DNA of 10,696 nt from Bacteroidales bacterium (GCA_019420545.1 JAHZGZ010000074.1:1-10696); one strand, 5' to 3'. Shown: positions 1-7,137, counted from the stretch's first letter. Notes: generated by a model not told the origin, from the sequence alone. Translations and numbers: made by a program.

Positions 1-1320
1 CTGGAGATCAGCGATGGCATCGGCGGTTTTCTTCCACTCGCTGCTCTCTTTGAGAGCTTCCGCGCGCTCACACAGAGCCGTCTTGCGCTCCAGATTCGAA
101 CTGCGTTCGTCGCGTACCTTACGGAAGTATTCGCCCTTGGCGGTAAAGAAGTCATCGCATGTCTTACGGAAACGGGCAAACAGCGCATTATTGACCTTCT
201 TTGAAGCGAAACCAAGTTTTTTCCAGTCCTCCTGAGCCGAAAGAATCTCACGCGTTGCCAGCTCCCATGCCGAATGGCTGTTGAGTCCGGCTACATCTAT
301 AGCCTCGACGCGCTCGCAGATGGCAGTCTTCTTCTCCTCGTTCTCATGTTCACGTTCCTTACGTTCTTCAAAGAACGACCGGTATTTCTTATTGATTACA
401 GCCGAAGCCTCCTTGAACTTGTTCCAGATCTCTTCACGCAGTTCTTTGGCCACAGGGCCGACATCACGCCATTTGTCATGCAGTTCCTGCAGGCGACGGA
501 ATGCCGTAACCACATCGCTCTCGCCGTCAAGTTTTTCGGCCTCGTCAATAAGGAGCTGTTTCATTTCGAGATTCTTACGGAAATCATAGTCACGCAGATC
601 CTTATTCACCTTCAACTGATCATAGAAACGCTCTACCGTTGCCTGATAGTCGCGCCATATGTCGGTAGCATCGGTGGGAGGCACCTCGCCGATCTCTTTG
701 AAAGCCTGTGCAAGTTCGCGGAAATGCTGGAAATGCCGATTGACATTATCGGTATCGGCAGCCATCTCGTCGAGTTCCTTGATAATATCACGTTTTTTCG
801 CAAGATTCTCACGCCGTTCTTCCTCCTGACGGGCTATAAACATAGCCTTAGCTTCCTTAATAGTATTAAGGAGGGCTGTCATACGTTCTTCAAGAGGATC
901 GAGAGATGGAAGATAATCCTTCTCATCATTGCCGGCAGCGACAAAAGCCTCTTTCTCTGCGACAAGTTCATTTTTACGGAATGCGTGGAAAGCCTGTCTC
1001 AGACGTGTCACCTCGTCACGGCTTATATCAGCGCCGGAACGGGCAGCAATCTCCTCCATGCGGGCTATCACCTCTTCTTTCGATGCAGAACGGTCGGAGA
1101 CGGATTCATCATCCGAGGACGTCTCAACAGCCACAGCGGCATCCTCATCGGCAGAGTCGGCCGATGGGAGCATAGGCTCAGCCACAGTATTTTCTACGGC
1201 ATCTGATTTTTCTACTGAGTCATTCACAGTTGGAGCATCCACGGGGACCTCCATGGGCAAGGAAACTTCTTCGGTTCTGGTATTTTCGATCTCCTCAGAA
1301 GCATGGTCACGCAATTCCAT
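1..1320 (-). CDS. DUF349 domain-containing protein (partial, C-terminus outside window)
   Basis: The minus-strand frame is open for 440 codons from the ATG at 1320-1318 to the left edge, so the C-terminus is missing. Residues 1-90 are strongly acidic and low in complexity, probably disordered. The rest is highly charged, helical and coiled-coil-like. At least three DUF349 repeats are visible. Repeat one is near 200-250 (FKEIGEVPP, then IWRDYQ and FYDQ). Repeat two is near 274-325 (WRDVGPV, EEIWNKFKEA, RSFFEER). Repeat three is near 365-405 (WKKLGFASKK, FARFRKTCDDFF). A fourth begins at the edge. DUF349 proteins are common in Bacteroidetes and have no settled biochemical role. There is no signal peptide or membrane segment, so it is probably cytosolic. 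It has its own -7 box about 34 bases upstream of the ATG and looks transcriptionally separate from the M16 peptidase gene. Confidence 0.9.
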   Translation of the reverse strand, partial: MELRDHASEEIENTRTEEVSLPMEVPVDAPTVNDSVEKSDAVENTVAEPMLPSADSADEDAAVAVETSSDDESVSDRSASKEEVIARMEEIAARSGADISRDEVTRLRQAFHAFRKNELVAEKEAFVAAGNDEKDYLPSLDPLEERMTALLNTIKEAKAMFIARQEEERRENLAKKRDIIKELDEMAADTDNVNRHFQHFRELAQAFKEIGEVPPTDATDIWRDYQATVERFYDQLKVNKDLRDYDFRKNLEMKQLLIDEAEKLDGESDVVTAFRRLQELHDKWRDVGPVAKELREEIWNKFKEASAVINKKYRSFFEERKEREHENEEKKTAICERVEAIDVAGLNSHSAWELATREILSAQEDWKKLGFASKKVNNALFARFRKTCDDFFTAKGEYFRKVRDERSSNLERKTALCERAEALKESSEWKKTADAIADLQ

Positions 1321-1353
1321 AATGATAATGGTAGTTAGTTAGCTTAAAGTTGC

Positions 1354-1361
1354 CAAATATA
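1354..1361 (-). promoter_or_regulatory. Bacteroidetes -7 promoter box for the DUF349 gene
   Basis: Read on the minus strand this is TATATTTG, an exact match to the Bacteroidetes -7 consensus TAnnTTTG. It lies about 34 bases before the ATG at 1320, giving a short leader of about 25-30 bases. No clear -33 TTTG is present at standard spacing. Confidence 0.6.
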
Positions 1362-1403
1362 GGTATTTTTTTATAAACCGCTTGAATTATTTCGCGATTT
1401 TTT

Positions 1404-1437
1404 GAAAAAACAACGGTAAAATCTTGTTTCAAACCGT
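1404..1437 (-). terminator. Possible weak intrinsic terminator after the M16 peptidase gene
   Basis: On the minus strand, ACGGT and ACCGT (plus coordinates 1433-1437 and 1413-1417) can pair across a 15-base loop, followed by a T-rich run at 1405-1410. The stem is only 5 bp, so this is tentative. It sits where the operon should end, just before the DUF349 promoter. Confidence 0.35.
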
Positions 1438-1459
1438 CCAAAGAAGCACACACACTATT

Positions 1460-2692
1460 TCAGTCAGCATTTTTTTGCCTATATATCAAAGTTGACGAGC
1501 GCTCCGGGCGAAATATCTCATCGGCCACGCGGGCTACATCGTCAGGAGTGATAGCGCGGTAACGTGCGAGTGTCTCTTCCTGGGTAGTACCACGCATTTC
1601 GTCAAGAGCAAGAGTCGATGCGAGATTCACATAGCTGAGGTTGCCCATCACCTGCTGCGCCTCATAACGGTTGACCGCGCTTTCCAGTTCATGCCGGTCA
1701 GGAGGGGTCGTGACAAGACTCCGGGCTACACCGACCAGCGCCTGGCAGGCCACCTCAGCCGCGACTCCATCACGCAACAGCCCCTGAAGGAGCAATTGCC
1801 CCGGTTCCTCCGAACCGGTAATCGAAGCGTCGGCCGATGAAAACAGCTCTGTATCCATGATGAGCCTGCGATAATATCGTGAAGTACGCCCGGCAGCAAG
1901 CAGGTCAGTGATTATGTCACATACAGGATAATCAGGGTCGGCGCATCCGGGCATCGGATAGCTTATCACCACGAGTGTCTGTGGCACCGGACCCCACACT
2001 TCCAGTCGCCGCGCCTCGATCTGCTCAGGTTCGGCAGGATAGCAACGCGGGGCAACATTCCTGGGGGGAACAGAGCCGAACCATTTTTCAGTCAGCCGGC
2101 GCGTTTCTTCCAGACTGATATTCCCCGTCACAGCAAGGACAGCATTGTTGGGAGCATAGTGAGTGCGGAAAAAGTCGCGCACCAATTCCTGAGTGACGCC
2201 CTGTATATGGCTAAGTTCCTTCCCGATAACCGGGATGCGGTAGGGATGCACGGTATAGGCAAGCGCCGACAGATGATGACCGAGATCGCCGTATGGCTGA
2301 TTGAGACAGGCCTGCTTGAACTCCTCCATAACCACATTCCGCTGCACATCAAGAGCTTTGTCGGAGAATGCGAGCGAAAGCATTCTGTCGCTTTCAAGCC
2401 AGAAAGCAGTCTCCGCATTCTGCGCGGGCACAATATCATAGAAGTTGGTATAATCCTGATTGGTCCAGGCATTGTTGCGGCCTCCGGCATTTTCGATCGC
2501 GCCGTCGAAGTCAGGCACATTTATCGAGCCGCCGAACATGAGATGCTCGAACAGATGTGCCATACCGGTATGGGAGGGCGCATCGTCGCGGGCGCCTACA
2601 TTATATAGAACATCAAGTGCCACCATTGCGGTGGCACTATCCCGTTCATGTACGACCCGTAGTCCGTTAGGAAGAGTAAATCGGGTTGCCAT
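1460..2692 (-). CDS. M16 family zinc metallopeptidase (pitrilysin/processing-peptidase type)
   Basis: This 410-residue protein carries the inverted zinc-peptidase motif HLFEH at residues 46-50: His46 and His50 as zinc ligands, Glu49 as catalytic base. The third ligand is probably in the VVMEE segment at 120-124. Further family features are the N-A-W-T-N-QDYT segment near 74-82, TGNIS near 189-193 ahead of the inter-domain stretch, and the C-terminal-half AAGRTSRYYRRL segment at 266-277, which corresponds to the family's conserved R/Y region. The length fits one M16 core (active N-half plus inactive C-half). No signal peptide is seen, so a cytosolic peptide-degrading role is inferred. It is the last gene of an operon, 23 bases after the peptidyl-prolyl isomerase gene. 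The substrate cannot be deduced. The ATG at 2692 fits the conserved N-terminal strand (FTLPNGLRVV). Confidence 0.92.
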   Translation of the reverse strand: MATRFTLPNGLRVVHERDSATAMVALDVLYNVGARDDAPSHTGMAHLFEHLMFGGSINVPDFDGAIENAGGRNNAWTNQDYTNFYDIVPAQNAETAFWLESDRMLSLAFSDKALDVQRNVVMEEFKQACLNQPYGDLGHHLSALAYTVHPYRIPVIGKELSHIQGVTQELVRDFFRTHYAPNNAVLAVTGNISLEETRRLTEKWFGSVPPRNVAPRCYPAEPEQIEARRLEVWGPVPQTLVVISYPMPGCADPDYPVCDIITDLLAAGRTSRYYRRLIMDTELFSSADASITGSEEPGQLLLQGLLRDGVAAEVACQALVGVARSLVTTPPDRHELESAVNRYEAQQVMGNLSYVNLASTLALDEMRGTTQEETLARYRAITPDDVARVADEIFRPERSSTLIYRQKNAD

Positions 2693-2715
2693 TATCAGAG
2701 TGTGTTTAAGCGGAA

Positions 2716-3615
2716 TTATTCCACTACAGTCATTTTCAGAATCTTCACATCCTCGAGAGGACGGTCGGCAGCTCCTGTGGGCACCTGCTGTATCTTGTCG
2801 ACGACATCAAGGCCCTTTGTAACCTCGCCGAATACGGTATACTGTCCGTCGAGATGGGGAGTACCGCCGATAGTGCCATACACCTTGCGCTGTTCAGGGG
2901 TAAGCGAGGCAGGATTGGCGGCAGCTTCCTTCTCGGTAATCGCAACGAGTTCTTCCTGCAGTTTCTGAATACCGGTCTGATCGTTATTACGGCGCAATTC
3001 CATGATTTTGCTGCGGTTTTCGGCGGCGAGACGATTGAAGATGCTCTGCTGCTGCATCATCTTCATCTGGCTCTCCATCTGCTTGAGCTGACTTTCGTTA
3101 TAGGCTTTGCCGGTGACAATATAGAACTGCGAGCCTGAGCTGCGGCGCTCAGGATTTACCTGATCGCCCTGACGGGCGGCCGCAAGCGCTCCCTTGCGAT
3201 GAAAGTGACGCGGATATACAATTTCAGACTCAATCGTATAGCCCGGACCGCCAGTGCCGAGCGACTGTCCGGCCTTGGCGTTCTTCGAGTCGGGATCGCC
3301 GGTCTGAATCATAAACTCATTGATGACTCTATGGAACAGGACTCCGTTGTAAAAGCCCTCTTTAACAAGTTTCAGAAAGTTGTCGCGATGACGTGGGGTA
3401 TCGCCGAACAGGCGTACCTGAATATCACCGGCAGTTGTCGAGATGTCGACCAGCACGTCGCCTTCGGCAGGAGCTGTGGTCGTTGCGATTGAATCGGTTT
3501 CAGTCATTTCGTTTTCAGGGTTTGATTTATTGTCAGATGTAGCCGACACGCCCGAGCATGCCCACATCATAAATGTCAACATACAGGGGAGCCACTTTGT
3601 TGTGAACTTCAGCAT
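2716..3615 (-). CDS. Cyclophilin-type peptidyl-prolyl cis-trans isomerase, probable lipoprotein
   Basis: This 299-residue protein catalyses cis-trans isomerisation of X-Pro bonds. The N-terminus is hydrophobic and ends in WAC with Cys20 as candidate lipidation site, followed by a Ser/Thr/acidic linker (21-52). That points to an envelope-anchored foldase, although the lipobox is not ideal. The cyclophilin domain starts near 53. Active-site signatures are FHRV (94-97, Arg96), FMIQTGD (101-107, Gln104), GALAAAR (142-148) and SGSQFYI (160-166, Phe164). The last strands (HLDGQYTVFGEV, 254-265) come only after an extra stretch of about 80 residues at 171-249. That stretch is Gln/Met/Glu/Lys-rich, probably helical or coiled-coil, and makes the protein longer than a minimal cyclophilin of about 165 residues. 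It is the middle gene of an operon, 28 bases downstream of the hypothetical gene. Confidence 0.93.
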   Translation of the reverse strand: MLKFTTKWLPCMLTFMMWACSGVSATSDNKSNPENEMTETDSIATTTAPAEGDVLVDISTTAGDIQVRLFGDTPRHRDNFLKLVKEGFYNGVLFHRVINEFMIQTGDPDSKNAKAGQSLGTGGPGYTIESEIVYPRHFHRKGALAAARQGDQVNPERRSSGSQFYIVTGKAYNESQLKQMESQMKMMQQQSIFNRLAAENRSKIMELRRNNDQTGIQKLQEELVAITEKEAAANPASLTPEQRKVYGTIGGTPHLDGQYTVFGEVTKGLDVVDKIQQVPTGAADRPLEDVKILKMTVVE

Positions 3616-3643
3616 ATTAAAGGAATTCGCGGAATTATGGTTA

Positions 3644-4021
3644 TCAGATTATTGTCTCGGGGAAAAGACGTTTGTATATGCGGCGGAAATTATTGTCGGA
3701 GGCATTAAGTTCATCAACCCTTGCAGCGTAATCCTCGCCCCATAAGGCAGGGAGAAGGTCGCCTATATAACGATGCTCGCGATCACGGTCGATGGCAGCA
3801 GCGATAAGACGGTCGATAGCATCGCGATACTTTACCGCATCGATGGCATGGAGATAATGAGCGGCACTCACAAGGAACTGTCCATTGCGGTCGGCGCCTA
3901 TCATATTGTCGATCAACTCGTCGAGTACGCTGTCAATCTCTCCGATATGATTCGCTATATATTCATATGTAAGAAGGCCGTCAGTGTCTTTCCCGACAGC
4001 CTTTTTCAGATCTTCATTCAT
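3644..4021 (-). CDS. Conserved hypothetical protein, 125 residues
   Basis: I do not recognise a named domain. The protein is acidic to neutral, mostly helical by composition, and has no signal peptide or membrane segment, so it is probably cytosolic. Distinctive stretches are TYEYIANHIGEID (18-30), VSAAHYLHAID (51-61) and the Arg/Asp-rich IDRDREHRYIGDLLPALWG (77-95). It starts at the ATG at 4021 and is the promoter-proximal gene of the operon with the isomerase and the M16 peptidase. The tight spacing and a promoter immediately upstream make it a real gene rather than a chance frame. Co-transcription with a foldase and a peptidase hints at protein quality control, but this is only guilt by association. 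Confidence 0.8.
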   Translation of the reverse strand: MNEDLKKAVGKDTDGLLTYEYIANHIGEIDSVLDELIDNMIGADRNGQFLVSAAHYLHAIDAVKYRDAIDRLIAAAIDRDREHRYIGDLLPALWGEDYAARVDELNASDNNFRRIYKRLFPETII

Positions 4022-4055
4022 AAGTCTTTCAAAAATGTTTCAGGAAAGTTTGCGG

Positions 4056-4063
4056 CAAAGATA
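4056..4063 (-). promoter_or_regulatory. -7 promoter box for the hypothetical/isomerase/M16 operon
   Basis: The minus strand reads TATCTTTG, an exact TAnnTTTG match, 34 bases before the ATG at 4021. It is the only good promoter match ahead of the three-gene operon. It shares the 100-base intergenic space with the divergent kinase-like gene. Confidence 0.6.
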
Positions 4064-4085
4064 AGAAATTTAGCGAGAAAAAAAC

Positions 4086-4093
4086 TAACTTTA
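4086..4093 (+). promoter_or_regulatory. Probable -7 box for the cytidylate kinase-like gene
   Basis: The plus strand reads TAACTTTA, matching TAnnTTTG at all but the last position, 28 bases before the ATG at 4122. The distance suits a short leader. There is no clear -33 element. Confidence 0.45.
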
Positions 4094-4121
4094 CACACGT
4101 AACATTCTTTTATCGGTAAAA

Positions 4122-4781
4122 ATGCAGCATACCACACCATTAAATTATGTAATAACCATAGGCCGCCAGTTCGGCAGCGGAGGGCGTGAACTCGGGCGCC
4201 TCATCGCCGAGAAACTCAGCATTGCCTTTTACGACAAGGAACTCCTACTTCAGGCCGCTAAAAATGCGGGCGTCAGTGTCGATTTCTTCGAGCGCAACGA
4301 CGAGAAGTTTCCGAAGTTCCTAAGCGGGATGTTCTCTTTCACAATGGGCTACTCTCCATATAATGCATATTCCGGGAGTTCGTCGATAAGCGACGACAAT
4401 CTTTACCGTGTACAGTCCGAACTGATACATTCGCTCGCACAGAAACATTCATGCGTGATAGTCGGACGCTCAGCCGACTATGTACTCCGCGACTTTCCAC
4501 GCTGCATCAACATCTTCGTTCACGCGCCTATCGAGGCGCGCATAGCTCGTATCATGCGACGGGGCGATTGCTCTACTCCGGAAAAAGCGCGTGAACTTGC
4601 CGGGAAGACCAACAAACTCCGCGCCAGCTATTACAATTTTTATACCGATAAGACGTGGGGCGACGCAGCAAGCTACCACCTCACCATCGATTCCAGCTCA
4701 ATGCCTATGGACAGTGTGGCCGAACTTGTATGCAGCTATGTGCGCGCCCGCTTCCCCGATCTGAGCACTCCGTTGGAGTAA
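4122..4781 (+). CDS. Cytidylate kinase-like family protein
   Basis: This 219-residue protein belongs to the cytidylate kinase-like P-loop family (Cytidylate_kin2 type) that is widespread in Bacteroidetes. The nucleotide-binding loop is ITIGRQFGSGGRELG at residues 11-25. The family's FYDKELL follows near 36-42. A later strand, CVIVGRSADYVL (about 111-122), precedes INIFVHAP (about 129-136) and the Arg-rich lid region IARIMRRGDCSTPEKA. NMP/CMP phosphorylation is suggested by the family, but many members are biochemically untested and distinct from canonical Cmk, so substrate specificity is uncertain. It is cytosolic and monocistronic, with its own promoter. It converges on the DUF308-like gene with only 16 bases between the two stop codons and no obvious terminator in between. 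Confidence 0.9.
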   Translation: MQHTTPLNYVITIGRQFGSGGRELGRLIAEKLSIAFYDKELLLQAAKNAGVSVDFFERNDEKFPKFLSGMFSFTMGYSPYNAYSGSSSISDDNLYRVQSELIHSLAQKHSCVIVGRSADYVLRDFPRCINIFVHAPIEARIARIMRRGDCSTPEKARELAGKTNKLRASYYNFYTDKTWGDAASYHLTIDSSSMPMDSVAELVCSYVRARFPDLSTPLE

Positions 4782-4797
4782 CTTCGGCGTTGCCGGA

Positions 4798-5405
4798 TTA
4801 CTCTTCGTCAGTGTTGTCGCGTGATTCGTTTGCCTTCACTTCCGAAAGATCAGGATCGAGGCGGCGCACATCAGCATCAAGCTGCTTGTCGGCCTTACGC
4901 TCGTCAGTAGCGACACGGCGCCGCTGACCGTAGGAAGCAAGATATATAAACAGTCCGTTACCGGCAATACATACCAGAGCGATCCCGGCGATAAGCGTGA
5001 AGGTCGCCTCAGTCTCTCTGACAGGAGTGAGCAGAATCACGATTCCGGCAATCACTACCAGCACAGGAAGGATGTAAAGCCAGCCCGGGAGTACTATCGG
5101 CCGCATCCCGACCGCAAGCACCCATATATGCCATATACCACCGTCTCAAACGGCACGGGGCAGACAATCATTATTACACCTATGATAAGTGATCCCAGCG
5201 AAGCCATCACCGACACCGCACCTCCGTCACCTTTATTGCGCCCGGCAAAAGCCTCGATCAGGCCGCACACTCCGGGTATGGCGAACATCACGCCCACAAA
5301 AACGATGACCCACTGCACAAGATTGATGCGGTCATGCATACATATCAGCACAATTCCGGCCGCCAGGGCGAAGAACTGCATCCAGAAACTCGTTTTCCCT
5401 TTCAT
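4798..5405 (-). pseudogene. DUF308/HdeD-like membrane protein, interrupted by a frameshift
   Basis: Two overlapping minus-strand frames together make one protein. The upstream frame starts with ATG at 5405, encodes MKGKTSFWMQ and several hydrophobic helices, and runs out of sense after YGIYG, stopping at 5094. The downstream frame continues from about 5121 with LAVGMRPIVLPGWLYILPV and further helices, then a charged cytoplasmic tail (about 158-202). Adding one base in the CCC run at 5121-5123 (GGG on the coding strand) would rejoin them as YG-V-LAVG, giving 202 residues with about five or six transmembrane helices near 7-23, 29-51, 65-83, 107-127 and 135-157. That size and helix pattern fit the DUF308/HdeD family of small inner-membrane proteins. 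The family assignment rests on pattern rather than a diagnostic motif. It may be a true inactivating mutation, length variation in a short G run, or an assembly error. No classic -1 slippery heptamer is visible. Confidence 0.72.
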
Positions 5406-5602
5406 AAGTCAATAGTATTATTGTATTAAGATAAGCCACTAAAATTTTGCGACTTTCTTTATATGTAACACTCCCCGCATGCAGATAGTTGACCCTTCCG
5501 CCATCCTTTACAAGTCATCGCATATGTATTCCATATATTTCCATTCCGATCGCCTGTAAAGATTTTTTTGTTAAAAATATAGCTCGATTGACAGAAATAA
5601 TT

Positions 5603-5610
5603 TATCTTTG
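5603..5610 (+). promoter_or_regulatory. -7 promoter box for the ferredoxin gene
   Basis: TATCTTTG exactly matches TAnnTTTG, 55 bases before the ferredoxin ATG. The region upstream is very AT-rich, with a T7 run at 5563-5569 that could help promoter strength. A TTG lies at 5588-5590, closer than the usual -33 spacing. Confidence 0.65.
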
Positions 5611-5665
5611 CGCCAAATTATCCAAAAGAAACTTTCGTATAAATTATCTAAAATCTTAAACAGAA

Positions 5666-5836
5666 ATGGCTTACGTAATTACCGACAAGTGTGTTGCCTG
5701 TGGCACATGCCTCCCCGTATGCCCCGTTGAGGCTATCTCAGAGGGCGATATCTACCACATCGATCCCGATACCTGCATCGAGTGCGGCAGCTGCGCTGAA
5801 GTTTGCCCCAGCGAAGCAATTATCCCCGGCGAATAA
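5666..5836 (+). CDS. Small 2[4Fe-4S] ferredoxin
   Basis: This 56-residue protein is a bacterial (clostridial-type) ferredoxin carrying low-potential electrons between cytosolic oxidoreductases. It has two complete CxxCxxCxxxCP motifs: Cys9, 12, 15, 19-Pro and Cys37, 40, 43, 47-Pro. Both are followed by the usual small-residue turn (VEAI and SEAI), showing the internal two-fold repeat. The N-terminus MAYVIT is typical. All eight cluster ligands are present, so the protein should bind two cubanes. In an anaerobe the likely partners are pyruvate:ferredoxin oxidoreductase and related enzymes or hydrogenases, but none is encoded nearby. The gene is monocistronic, with its own -7 box and a strong intrinsic terminator 27 bases after the stop. 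The ATG at 5666 is the only plausible start. Confidence 0.96.
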   Translation: MAYVITDKCVACGTCLPVCPVEAISEGDIYHIDPDTCIECGSCAEVCPSEAIIPGE

Positions 5837-5863
5837 TACCGGCACACCTGTATCAACCTACAG

Positions 5864-5897
5864 AGGCGCACATCCACAAAAGATGTAGCGCCTTTTT
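5864..5897 (+). terminator. Intrinsic terminator of the ferredoxin gene
   Basis: AGGCGC plus ACATC (5864-5874) pair with GATGT and GCGCCT (5882-5886 and 5888-5893). One A is bulged at 5887 and the loop has 7 bases. A T run follows directly, through 5897. This is a stable 11-bp hairpin with U-tract. Confidence 0.9.
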
Positions 5898-5962
5898 CGT
5901 GAATATGCCATAATTACTGAAATTTTTCGTTAATTTGGCTATGTCATATTGCAATTGTTTGC

Positions 5963-5970
5963 TATCTTTG
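5963..5970 (+). promoter_or_regulatory. -7 promoter box for the aldolase gene
   Basis: TATCTTTG exactly matches TAnnTTTG. Transcription should begin near 5977, giving an aldolase leader of about 84 bases. A strict -33 TTTG at normal spacing is not present. Confidence 0.65.
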
Positions 5971-5979
5971 CACCAGATT

Positions 5980-6016
5980 TAGAGGAGGAGCCGGCCATCT
6001 GCGCTACCGGCCTCTA
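5980..6016 (+). promoter_or_regulatory. Bulged hairpin in the aldolase 5' leader
   Basis: TAGAGG (5980-5985) is exactly complementary to CCTCTA (6011-6016), and CCGG (5991-5994) to CCGG (6007-6010). Together they give a 10-bp stem with a 5-base purine bulge AGGAG (5986-5990) and a 12-base loop. It lies at the very 5' end of the predicted transcript, about 45 bases before the start codon. There is no U-tract after it, so it is not a standard terminator. A role in mRNA stability or in binding a regulator is inferred. Confidence 0.5.
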
Positions 6017-6060
6017 TATCCCGCAAAGCCAACACGTTAAACCATAAAATTTAATCAAAC

Positions 6061-7062
6061 ATGGTAAGTTATAAAGACCTCGGCCTCGTAAACACCCGCG
6101 AGATGTTTGCAAAAGCCGTACATGGCGGATATGCAATTCCGGCTTTCAACTTCAACAACATGGAGCAGCTTCAGGCTATCATCAAGGCTGCTGCCGACAC
6201 CAAGTCGCCCGTAATTCTCCAGGTATCGAAAGGCGCCCGCAACTACGCCAATCCTATCCTGCTCCGTTACATGGCTCAGGGTGCTGTTGACTATGCCAAG
6301 AGCCTCGGCTGGGAGCATCCCCAGATCGTGCTTCACCTCGACCATGGCGATAGCTTCGAGCTCTGCAAGGACTGCATCGACCATGGCTTCTCTTCAGTGA
6401 TGATCGACGGTTCTCACCTCCCCTACGAGGAGAACGTAGCCCTCACAAAGAAAGTGGTAGACTACGCTCACCAGTATGATGTAACTGTTGAAGGTGAGCT
6501 CGGCGTACTCGCCGGCGTTGAGGATGAGGTATCGGCCGACCACCACACCTACACCGACCCCGAGGAAGTGATCGACTTCGTTACCCGCACAGGCTGCGAC
6601 TCCCTCGCCATCTCTATCGGCACTTCGCACGGCGCTTACAAGTTCACTCCCGAACAGTGCACACGCGACCCGAAGACCGGCCGTCTCGTTCCCCCGCCAC
6701 TGGCATTCAACGTGCTTGAGGCTGTTGAGGCCAAGCTCCCCGACTTCCCCATCGTGCTCCACGGTTCTTCTTCCGTTCCCCAGGAGTATGTCGACATCAT
6801 CAACGCCAACGGCGGCAAGCTCCCCGATGCAATCGGTATCCCCGAAGAAGAGCTCCGCAAGGCTGCAAAGATGGATGTATGCAAGATCAACATCGACTCC
6901 GACAGCCGTCTCGCCATGACAGCAGCCGTACGCCGCGTGTTCAACGAGAAGCCTGCCGAGTTCGATCCCCGCAAATATCTCGGTCCGGCCCGCGACGAGA
7001 TGGAGAAGCTCTACAAGCACAAGATCATTGCCGTTCTCGGCTCGGAAGGCAAGGCTGAATAA
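6061..7062 (+). CDS. fba: Class II fructose-1,6-bisphosphate aldolase
   Basis: This 333-residue cytosolic enzyme reversibly cleaves fructose-1,6-bisphosphate to dihydroxyacetone phosphate and glyceraldehyde-3-phosphate, in glycolysis and gluconeogenesis. The metal-dependent class II fold is clear. The N-terminus has IPAFNFNNMEQ (26-36). HLDHGD at 92-97 gives catalytic Asp94 and zinc ligand His95. EGELG (144-148) supplies Glu146. SIGTSHG (185-191) supplies His190. VLHGSSS (232-238) supplies zinc ligand His234. KINIDSDSR (275-283) is the phosphate/substrate-binding segment. All ligands of the family are present and the length is normal. The GC-rich, uniform codon choice (many CTC, GCC, ATC) is compatible with high expression. 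It is monocistronic: promoter, structured leader and terminator are all visible. It could in principle act on a related bisphosphate (tagatose type), but the housekeeping context favours Fba. Confidence 0.95.
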   Translation: MVSYKDLGLVNTREMFAKAVHGGYAIPAFNFNNMEQLQAIIKAAADTKSPVILQVSKGARNYANPILLRYMAQGAVDYAKSLGWEHPQIVLHLDHGDSFELCKDCIDHGFSSVMIDGSHLPYEENVALTKKVVDYAHQYDVTVEGELGVLAGVEDEVSADHHTYTDPEEVIDFVTRTGCDSLAISIGTSHGAYKFTPEQCTRDPKTGRLVPPPLAFNVLEAVEAKLPDFPIVLHGSSSVPQEYVDIINANGGKLPDAIGIPEEELRKAAKMDVCKINIDSDSRLAMTAAVRRVFNEKPAEFDPRKYLGPARDEMEKLYKHKIIAVLGSEGKAE

Positions 7063-7098
7063 TCAGGTCTTTTCATCCGATACAGAAATAATATATTT

Positions 7099-7137
7099 CA
7101 GGCGACATGTCAATCCCGACATGCCGCCTGATTTTTT
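7099..7137 (+). terminator. Intrinsic terminator of the aldolase gene
   Basis: CAGGCG (7099-7104) pairs with CGCCTG (7125-7130), and CATGTC (7106-7111) with GACATG (7118-7123). A single A-C mismatch separates the two halves and the loop has 6 bases. A T6 run follows at 7132-7137. It is a strong rho-independent terminator 36 bases past the stop codon. Confidence 0.92.

Noticed and set aside
274..1206. Long plus-strand open frame of 310 codons opposite the DUF349 gene
   Set aside because: It is the antisense of a charged, repeat-containing DUF349 coding frame that is open for 440 codons and shows clear family motifs. The plus-strand translation has no recognisable domain and no promoter.
5094..5123. 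Programmed ribosomal frameshift in the DUF308-like gene
   Set aside because: A -1 shift would join the frames, but there is no classic slippery heptamer and no obvious downstream structure. A simple indel is the better explanation.
6394..7020. Minus-strand 208-codon open frame within the aldolase gene
   Set aside because: It is antisense to the conserved aldolase. Its long open frame follows from the strong codon bias of the aldolase.
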